Shown in pieces: positions 1 to 5,376 of a stretch of DNA of 10,990 nt. The stretch is from Muribaculaceae bacterium (GTDB lineage: Bacteria; Bacteroidota; Bacteroidia; Bacteroidales; Muribaculaceae). The stretch spans positions 1 through 10,990 of the forward strand of contig JAIDKP010000302.1 in NCBI GenBank assembly GCA_029051445.1, read 5' to 3'. The position numbers and the translations under genes were made by a program. Position 1 is the stretch's first letter, and every line of letters begins with the position of its first letter. Below the pieces are notes generated by a model. The model saw only the letters and a list, made by a program, of their open reading frames with translations, had not been told where the DNA came from and ran no database searches.

Positions 1-27
1 CTGAAAAATATCCAAACCTCAACACTC

Positions 28-73
28 AAAAAAGAGAGGCTGCGCCGTAAAACTTAATTACGACACAGCCTCT
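28..73 (-). terminator. Intrinsic terminator after the sulfatase gene
   Basis: Bases 35-42 (agaggctg) pair perfectly with 66-73 (cagcctct). An inner stem of 46-50 with 58-62 closes a 7-base A/T-rich loop. On the minus strand the hairpin is followed by one C and then six T (A-run at 28-33 on the plus strand), the layout of a rho-independent terminator. It starts about 36 bases past the sulfatase stop and marks the end of the GH43-maturase-sulfatase unit. The plus-strand side has a weaker T-rich tail, so some bidirectional activity is possible. Confidence 0.8.
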
Positions 74-109
74 TTATATTTTATAGATACACTTCTGCCT
101 GACGTTGCC

Positions 110-1693
110 CTACAATGGATACTTTTCAAGAATCGGATCATTATACTCCTGCTGCAGTTCCTTCAGACGTCGTTTCAGACTTGCCGTGACCTCTTCCGTG
201 CCGGGATCACCGTATATGTTTTTCATCTCCAATGGATCCTCTTGAAGATCATAGAGTTCCCAGCAATCGATATCGTTGTAGAAATGCATGAGCTTATATC
301 TGTCGGTACGCACACCATAGTGTCGTTTCACAGCATGTTCGGCAGGGTACTCATAGTAGTGGTAGTAAACTGCATCGCGCCACTCATCGGGCTTCTCGCC
401 GCGCAGGAGCGGCACCAGCGACACGCCATGCATATCATCGGGCACATCCACACCGGCAAGCTCAAGAAATGTCGGAGCATAGTCGATATTCTGCACCATC
501 TCGTCAATCTCGCCCGAAGCATCCAGCCCTGCAGGCAGACGCATCAGAAGCGGAGTATTCAGTGACTCCTCATACATAAAGCGTTTGTCAAACCATCCGT
601 GTTCACCCATGTAGAACCCTTGATCGGAGGTATAAACAACAAGCGTATTTTCGCTCAGTCCATGCTCGTCAAGATAATCAAGCACACGCCCCACATTGTC
701 ATCAAGACTTTTCAGTGTCTTCAGGTAGTCGCGCATATAACGCTGGAAACGCCACTCTGCCAGTTCCTCCCCCTTGAGGTCCGAACTATAGTATTCCTCT
801 ATGATAGGATTGTAGAACGCATCCCACGCAGCCCGCTGCTCCGCATCCATGCGTCCGAGAAACGCCTCATAAGTTTCCTTCAGACGCGTTGTCTGTTCCG
901 GATTAAGCATTTTCAGATCATACTGGATATCCATGTGCATCGGATTGTCGATGCGCATTTCGGCCGCAGCCGCAGCATCTCTTCCGGCATAATCGTCATA
1001 GAAATTGGCCGGCAATGGAAATGTCTTGTCCTCATAAAGACGCAGATTGCATGTGTCAGCCATCCAGTTGCGGTGCTGGGCCTTGTGATGGATCATCAAC
1101 AGGAACGGTTTTTCCTTGTCCCTGCGGTTACTGAGCCAGTCAAGGCTCATATCGGTGATCAGATCAGTAAGATACCCGTGCACAACCTCCGTCGTGCCAT
1201 CCATATTGATGAAGTCCGGATTGTAATAGTCACCCTGCCCGGGCACGACACGCCAGAAGTCAAATCCTGTCGGCTCGCTTATCAGATGCCATTTTCCTAT
1301 CAGCGCCGTTTCATATCCGGCCTGTTGCAGATACTTCGGGAATGTCGGCTGAGAGCCGTCAAACGGCTTTCCGCTCTCATTATCGGTGAATCCGTTGGCA
1401 TGGGAGTGTTTGCCTGTGAGTATGCATGCGCGCGAGGGGCCGGATAGAGAGTTTGCGACAAACGACCGGTTGAATTTCACACCGTCGGAAGCAATGCGGT
1501 CAAGATTGGGAGTGTGTGCATAACGTGTGTCATACGCGCTCAGCATCTGCGCCGTATGATCATCTGTCATTATGTAGACTATATTGTACGGCTTTGTTTC
1601 ATCCGTTGCCGCTCCGGCACTCTTGCAGCTTTGCAGCAGCGAACTTGCCGGCGCGATCATCGCCGCTGTGGCAAACAAGCAGATCTGTCTCAT
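110..1693 (-). CDS. S1-family sulfatase lipoprotein (Ser-type), probable N-acetylglucosamine-6-O-sulfatase-like
   Basis: A 527-residue exported sulfatase that would hydrolyse sulfate esters on a glycan. The formylglycine signature is seen at residues 84-94: S-G-P-S-R-A-C-I-L-T-G. Ser84 is therefore the residue to be oxidised to formylglycine, making this a serine-type enzyme. Other seen active-site elements are Asp44-Asp45 (calcium ligands), Lys134 and His136 in GKWH, His202/His203, Asp357-Gln358 (calcium site), and His365 and Lys370 in GEHG...DK. The N-terminus has a hydrophobic stretch and a lipobox-like LQSC ending at Cys23, so it is probably a lipoprotein. From memory, the text around Ser84 (NSLSGPSRAC, LTGKHSHAN) and the PGQGDYYNPDF segment resemble the S1_11 group, which includes GlcNAc-6-O-sulfatases acting on mucin or heparan-type glycans. 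This substrate is inferred, not shown. The start is an ATG, 26 bases after the maturase stop, so the two are co-transcribed. The chemistry is near certain; the substrate is not. Confidence 0.93.
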   Translation of the reverse strand: MRQICLFATAAMIAPASSLLQSCKSAGAATDETKPYNIVYIMTDDHTAQMLSAYDTRYAHTPNLDRIASDGVKFNRSFVANSLSGPSRACILTGKHSHANGFTDNESGKPFDGSQPTFPKYLQQAGYETALIGKWHLISEPTGFDFWRVVPGQGDYYNPDFINMDGTTEVVHGYLTDLITDMSLDWLSNRRDKEKPFLLMIHHKAQHRNWMADTCNLRLYEDKTFPLPANFYDDYAGRDAAAAAEMRIDNPMHMDIQYDLKMLNPEQTTRLKETYEAFLGRMDAEQRAAWDAFYNPIIEEYYSSDLKGEELAEWRFQRYMRDYLKTLKSLDDNVGRVLDYLDEHGLSENTLVVYTSDQGFYMGEHGWFDKRFMYEESLNTPLLMRLPAGLDASGEIDEMVQNIDYAPTFLELAGVDVPDDMHGVSLVPLLRGEKPDEWRDAVYYHYYEYPAEHAVKRHYGVRTDRYKLMHFYNDIDCWELYDLQEDPLEMKNIYGDPGTEEVTASLKRRLKELQQEYNDPILEKYPL

Positions 1694-1719
1694 GCTTTAT
1701 ATAGATTTAGATGACTTAT

Positions 1720-2943
1720 TTAGCTTCTTGCAGGGGGACGGAAATTGACGACATTAGACGGCGCACGCCCGGCATCGAGTTCCGACTTCATGAAATCCAT
1801 ATATGGAGCGGCATGCTCAAAGAATCTTCTGTACCCTTCACACAGATAATTCAGCCCCGGTTCTCCATCGGCACTCACCGCAAAACGGTTGCGCGGACAC
1901 TCTCCATGACATGCGAAACTGTATCTGCATTCCCGGCACTGACGAGGCAGAGCTGACTCCTTCATCATCCCGAAAGTCTGCTGGCGACCGCACGACATCA
2001 TTTCCACGATCGTCTTGTCGTGTATATTACCAAGATAATAATCAGGAAAGACAAAATGATCGCAGCAGTACAGATCGCCGTTATGCTCCATGACTGCAGC
2101 GTGGCCGCATCTTGACGCAAGTGTGCATATCCCCGGCTCGACACCGGCCCAATTGGCCAGAGTCGCGTCGAAGATCTGCACGAAATACTGCCCTACGTCG
2201 CTCTTTACCCACTCGTCGAACAAGGCGATAAGAAAATTGCCCCACTGCGCGGGAGTGACCGAATATGAAGTCAGCCGCCCCGCGGAATCATACCCCGAGG
2301 CAAGTCCGCCATGCCCCGCGACACGCTCCACTACCGGTGTAAACTGAATATAACGGCAACCGATATTCTTGAAAAACCGATAGAATTCCAAGGGATGATC
2401 GGCATTATATTCATTGACGACTGCCATCGCATTCCAGTCCACGTTATAGCGTTGCAACAGCCTGACAGCTTTCATCACACGCTGAAACGACGGCTTGTCG
2501 GCACGGTCTCTGCGATACTCGTCATGAAATTGCTGCGGCCCGTCCAGCGAAAGCCCCACAAGCCAGCCATGCTCACGCAGAAACACGCACCACTGGTCAT
2601 TAAGCAAAGTGCCGTTGGTCTGCAGGCAATTCTGCACATTCTTCCCGCGGGCATATTTTCTCTGCAGGGCGACAGCACGCCTGTAAAAATCAAGACCTCT
2701 CAGAGTCGGCTCGCCGCCATGCCAGACAAACTGCACACTGTCGGTTGTCTGACTCTCGATATACTGTCTTATATACAGCTCAAGCGTCTCCTCGCTCATC
2801 ACACGCCGCGACTGGCGATCATAGAGTGCGTCTTTTTCAAGATAGTAGCAGTACTCACACGCAAGATTGCACGACGCGCCAACAGGCTTCGCCATGACAT
2901 AGAGCGGGTATGCGAACGGAGCTATCGAATCCACCACCGACAA
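1720..2943 (-). CDS. chuR: Anaerobic sulfatase-maturating enzyme (radical SAM/SPASM)
   Basis: A cytoplasmic radical SAM enzyme that oxidises the active-site Ser or Cys of sulfatases to formylglycine without oxygen. Counting from the TTG start (407 residues), the radical SAM cluster motif is C25-x3-C29-x2-C32, followed by the SAM-binding GGEP at 76-79. The SPASM half holds eight cysteines for two auxiliary clusters: C273, C279, C294, C336, C339, C345, C349 and C368. Their spacing matches that recalled for the Clostridium perfringens enzyme almost exactly. Asp295, next to C294, fits the proposed catalytic base. The protein is strikingly like Bacteroides thetaiotaomicron anSME (ChuR), including the N-terminal APFA-PLYVM segment. 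That homology requires translation to begin before Met17, yet there is no ATG between the GH43 stop and Met17. TTG at 2943 or GTG at 2937 or 2934 must serve. Its likely client is the serine-type sulfatase encoded next. No signal peptide is present, as expected for a maturase acting before export. Confidence 0.95.
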   Translation of the reverse strand: MSVVDSIAPFAYPLYVMAKPVGASCNLACEYCYYLEKDALYDRQSRRVMSEETLELYIRQYIESQTTDSVQFVWHGGEPTLRGLDFYRRAVALQRKYARGKNVQNCLQTNGTLLNDQWCVFLREHGWLVGLSLDGPQQFHDEYRRDRADKPSFQRVMKAVRLLQRYNVDWNAMAVVNEYNADHPLEFYRFFKNIGCRYIQFTPVVERVAGHGGLASGYDSAGRLTSYSVTPAQWGNFLIALFDEWVKSDVGQYFVQIFDATLANWAGVEPGICTLASRCGHAAVMEHNGDLYCCDHFVFPDYYLGNIHDKTIVEMMSCGRQQTFGMMKESALPRQCRECRYSFACHGECPRNRFAVSADGEPGLNYLCEGYRRFFEHAAPYMDFMKSELDAGRAPSNVVNFRPPARS

Positions 2944-2968
2944 TCGCGACTGGTCGTCTCTAAAAAAC

Positions 2969-2980
2969 GCGTTTAAACGC
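2969..2980. repeat. 12-base perfect palindrome between GH43 and maturase genes
   Basis: The sequence gcgtttaaacgc is its own reverse complement and overlaps the last base of the GH43 stop codon. On the minus strand it is followed by G and six T, so a small hairpin (4-bp GC-rich stem, TTAA loop) precedes a T-run. It could be a weak attenuator or a symmetric protein site, or simply chance. The stem is too short for a confident terminator call. Confidence 0.3.
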
Positions 2981-4104
2981 TATTTTACAACGATCGCCTG
3001 CGGAGCAGTGGTAGGACCTTCGACACGGAGAACTCCCGCGCTGTCGATCTCCAGACGATCAAAAAAGACCACTCTCTCTCCCGGGTTCGACGACATGCGT
3101 CCGTGATATACGCAGTAGAGCGACGAGTCAGGCATCTCCACCACCATGTTGTGGCCGGTACCCATGACAACACCTCCCTTGCTCACATTCTCTTCAAGAA
3201 CCGGATTTGACGACGACTTCACAAACGGGCCGAGAGGCGAATCGGAAGTGGCATAACCCACGGCATAATACTTGCCGCCATAGTGGTTGGCCGAATACAT
3301 CATGTAGTACTTGTCACCCGACTTGAAGATATAAGAGCCCTCGGTCCAGCGACGGTTGACTTCCTTGTTGGTTACCGAGCGGCTCTCCCACTCGGCCTGA
3401 ACATCGTCGAGACGCGTGGGCGGGGCAAGCAGCAGCTGAGGCTCGCCAACGACACCACTGAAATCAGGCAGCAGCTCCACACCATAGACCCAGCTTTCCT
3501 CCACCTCGTCACAAAACCCCTCCTCACGTGCCTTGTCGGCTATCTCACTGTCGACAGCATGCTTATAGCAGCAGCGCGAAAAATAGAGATAACACTTGCC
3601 GTTGTCCTCAAAAAGCACATTGGCATCGATTATAGGGTAAGGCGGATTAAACACCGGACGATCAAGGTAGTCCGCAAAAGGTCCTGCGGGACTGTCGGCA
3701 ACAGCCACACCGATCTTGAAATTTTCACCCTCATTGCCGGGATTGTCCTTGGCATTGGCACTGTAGAACATATAGTACTTTCCATCGCGCTCATAGACCT
3801 CGGGAGCCCAGAAACAATCGACATTCCACTGGCTGTCGCCACCCCCTTTATATACCTGGCCAAGCGGCTCCCACACCGACATGTCCTCGGAGACATAAGC
3901 CTCAAAGCCATCGGCCAGCGATGTGCCATACATATAATACTTTCCATCTGAAGCCGCGAGCACAAAAGGATCACCAAACCTGACAGGAACAGGGTTGGTT
4001 ACCGTAGATGTCACGCGTTCCACCTTTCCGGCGCCTGCGCATCCGGTGAAAAACAGTGCAGAGCATGCGATGAGCGCTGCTGAGATCCGACTGGTAATCA
4101 TCAT
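2980..4104 (-). CDS. Glycoside hydrolase family 43 lipoprotein
   Basis: An exported five-bladed beta-propeller glycosidase. GH43 enzymes typically remove arabinofuranose, xylose or galactose from glycans. With the ATG start at 4104 the product is 374 residues. Three expected acidic residues are visible: Asp45 in FGDPFVL (base), Asp160 in IIDANVLFEDNG (pKa modulator) and Glu255 in WTEGSYIFK (acid). The blade-type phrases APEVYERDGKYYMFYSA and GDKYYMMYSAN, and a GTGHN segment near the C-terminus, also fit. The signal peptide ends in the lipobox FTGC with Cys22, so it is probably a lipoprotein. A GTG at 4116 would add four residues; I prefer the ATG because the resulting signal peptide (MMITSR then a hydrophobic run) is more typical. 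It is the first gene of the glycan unit, downstream of a strong terminator. Subfamily and substrate cannot be read from the sequence alone. The paired sulfatase suggests a sulfated glycan. Confidence 0.9.
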   Translation of the reverse strand: MMITSRISAALIACSALFFTGCAGAGKVERVTSTVTNPVPVRFGDPFVLAASDGKYYMYGTSLADGFEAYVSEDMSVWEPLGQVYKGGGDSQWNVDCFWAPEVYERDGKYYMFYSANAKDNPGNEGENFKIGVAVADSPAGPFADYLDRPVFNPPYPIIDANVLFEDNGKCYLYFSRCCYKHAVDSEIADKAREEGFCDEVEESWVYGVELLPDFSGVVGEPQLLLAPPTRLDDVQAEWESRSVTNKEVNRRWTEGSYIFKSGDKYYMMYSANHYGGKYYAVGYATSDSPLGPFVKSSSNPVLEENVSKGGVVMGTGHNMVVEMPDSSLYCVYHGRMSSNPGERVVFFDRLEIDSAGVLRVEGPTTAPQAIVVK

Positions 4105-4131
4105 TATGAAATTCACTTTTTCCGGTTAGAC

Positions 4132-4170
4132 AAAACAAAAAGCGACCCGCCGTCACAGAGGATCGCTTTT
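4132..4170 (-). terminator. Strong intrinsic terminator closing the bamA-skp cluster
   Basis: Bases 4138-4148 pair with 4160-4170 over 11 positions with a single G-U wobble and an 11-base loop. On the minus strand the stem runs AAAAGCGATCC to GGGTCGCTTTT and is followed by T and GTTTTG. It lies about 30 bases past the stop of the second chaperone gene and separates the envelope cluster from the GH43 unit. The stretch at 4171-4200, before the hairpin, is almost pure A/T with alternating TATA. Confidence 0.85.
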
Positions 4171-4200
4171 CAGTCGATATAATATATAATATACTTGTTA

Positions 4201-4698
4201 TTAGATTCCGAGCTTTGTCTTCACAAGCGGAGTAACATCGACCACATCGGTGCTTGTATATGCGGCTACTCCGTTAGGAAGAATCATAGCAAACCCGTTT
4301 TCAGCACCAACCGACTGGATGGCCTCCACCATCTTCTGCTGAACAGGCTGCAGAAGCTGCTGCTCCTGGCGCTGGAGATCCTGCTGGGCTGTCTGATAGA
4401 ACTGATTTACCTTCTGGTCAAGTTCCTGAACCTCCTGCATGCGACGATCCTTGATCGACTGGGGAGTATTGGGGTCCTCTGAAAGAGTCTGGAAATCGGC
4501 AAACTTCTTTTCCATCTCCTCGCGGAGTTTTGCAAACTCGGTCTCATATTTCTGAGAGGCCTCCTGGAGCTGCTGCTCAGCTGCCTTATACTCGGGCATC
4601 AGGGGAAGAATCGCGCTTGTGTCTACAACGCCAAGTTTCTGCGCCGATGCGCAAAGGGGAAGTGCCACGAGAAGGGCAACAAGGAGTTTCTTGATCAT
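4201..4698 (-). CDS. Skp/OmpH-family periplasmic chaperone, second copy
   Basis: A 165-residue homologue of Skp (OmpH), the trimeric periplasmic chaperone that holds unfolded outer membrane proteins on their way to the BAM complex. It has a signal peptide of about 19 residues ending CASAQ, then the typical KLGVVDTSAILPLMPEY opening strand. A long charged, glutamine-rich helical region follows (about residues 40-125), which would form the coiled-coil tentacles. A closing segment with the conserved-looking NGFAMILPNG turn returns to the body domain. It ends with KTKLGI. Its size is normal for the family. It is the last gene of the envelope cluster, 110 bases from its paralogue, with a candidate promoter of its own. 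It is more Gln/Glu-rich than the upstream copy, which suggests the two may differ in client or oligomer partner. The family is secure; the role is by homology. Confidence 0.92.
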   Translation of the reverse strand: MIKKLLVALLVALPLCASAQKLGVVDTSAILPLMPEYKAAEQQLQEASQKYETEFAKLREEMEKKFADFQTLSEDPNTPQSIKDRRMQEVQELDQKVNQFYQTAQQDLQRQEQQLLQPVQQKMVEAIQSVGAENGFAMILPNGVAAYTSTDVVDVTPLVKTKLGI

Positions 4699-4745
4699 CG
4701 CTAATGATGTAATTGTAATGTATAATGACTTCTATTTTAACAACT

Positions 4746-4791
4746 ATCCGGATATGACAGAGTTTCTCGATGGTATCAGTTCACTCCGGAT
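4746..4791 (-). other. Inverted repeat in the predicted leader of the second skp gene
   Basis: Bases 4746-4752 (atccgga) are complementary to 4785-4791 (tccggat), giving a 7-bp stem with a 32-base loop in the presumed 5' leader. Both arms contain the 6-base palindrome tccgga, so they could instead be a repeated short site. The function is unknown. The structure would begin at about the expected transcript start. Confidence 0.35.
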
Positions 4792-4795
4792 GTCG

Positions 4796-4827
4796 CAAAT
4801 ATAACTTTTTATTTTGAATAACCCAAG
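4796..4827 (-). promoter_or_regulatory. Candidate Bacteroidota-type promoter for the second skp gene
   Basis: On the minus strand TATATTTG (4803-4796) matches the Bacteroidota primary sigma -7 consensus TAnnTTTG at every fixed position. CTTG at 4827-4824, one base off the TTTG -33 element, lies 20 bases upstream, within the known spacing. The predicted transcript would start near 4789 and carry a leader of about 90 bases before the ATG at 4698. The -33 box falls inside the last codons of the upstream chaperone gene. The call rests on a short motif in an A/T-rich gap. Confidence 0.5.
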
Positions 4828-5324
4828 CGCGCAAGCACATCGTTGCTGACATCTATGCGTGGAGAAGCAAAAATTATCTCTGTCGCCGACGCACGGTCGA
4901 TGATCGCTTGATAGCCCTTTTCATCGGCAAGCTTCTTTATCGCCTCATATATCTCATTTTGTATCGGCTCTACAAGAGCGGCACGTTTCTGATACAACTC
5001 ACCTTCCGGACCAAAATACGCATAGCGTAGCTCTGCTGCGTTTTTCTCCACCGCAGCAATTTTATCCTCGCGTTCACGACGCTGGTCTGCTGTCAGATAG
5101 ACCGCCTCCGACTGGTAATTCTGATACATCTGCGATGCCTCAGACTGTCTCTTTTCAATCTCCTTCTGCCACTTTGCAGAAAGCTGGTTAAGTTCCTCAT
5201 TGGCCATCTCATAAGCCGGTATATTCCGAAGGATATACTCCATGTCGACAAGGGCAAACTTCTGAGCCTGCGCGCTCACAGCAGCGCCTACAATCACCAA
5301 GAGTGCTATAATAATCTTTTTCAT
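4809..5324 (-). CDS. Skp/OmpH-family periplasmic chaperone, first copy
   Basis: A 171-residue Skp/OmpH homologue expected to bind nascent outer membrane barrels in the periplasm and hand them to BamA, encoded just before it. A cleavable signal peptide of about 20 residues ends VSAQAQ. Next comes the family's opening motif KFALVDMEYILRNIPAY, then a charged helical stretch (about 40-130) rich in Glu, Lys and Gln for the coiled-coil arms. The C-terminal body reads GYQAIIDRASATEIIFASPRIDVSNDV. The start is an ATG followed by two Lys codons, typical of these signal peptides. The gap after bamA is 52 bases, with no terminator visible, so co-transcription with bamA is likely. Length and layout are standard for Bacteroidales, where two adjacent copies after bamA are common. 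Confidence 0.93.
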   Translation of the reverse strand: MKKIIIALLVIVGAAVSAQAQKFALVDMEYILRNIPAYEMANEELNQLSAKWQKEIEKRQSEASQMYQNYQSEAVYLTADQRREREDKIAAVEKNAAELRYAYFGPEGELYQKRAALVEPIQNEIYEAIKKLADEKGYQAIIDRASATEIIFASPRIDVSNDVLARLGYSK

Positions 5325-5376
5325 AAGCCTTTTCTACTTTAGACAACCGAAGAGCCCGTTTGGTTTAATCAACACA

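Noticed and set aside
599..1447. Open frame of 282 codons on the plus strand opposite the sulfatase
   Set aside because: It lies antisense to a well-supported sulfatase, and its translation shows no family motif, signal or plausible composition. It is a by-product of codon bias in the real gene.
2311..2976. Open frame of 221 codons on the plus strand opposite the maturase
   Set aside because: It is fully antisense to the radical SAM gene, whose cysteine motifs are intact. The translation has no recognisable domain.
2944..2982. Stop-codon readthrough giving a GH43-maturase fusion
   Set aside because: The frame is shared, but the GH43 part is exported and lipidated while the maturase needs the cytoplasm. 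Separate translation is far more likely.
4171..4200. A/T-rich alternating stretch considered as a promoter or origin-like element
   Set aside because: No -7 or -33 element fits, and the sequence is simply A/T-rich between a stop codon and a terminator.
5325..5376. Possible terminator or promoter between bamA and the first skp gene
   Set aside because: Only a 4-bp stem can be drawn, with no T-run, and no TAnnTTTG element is present. The two genes are best treated as co-transcribed.
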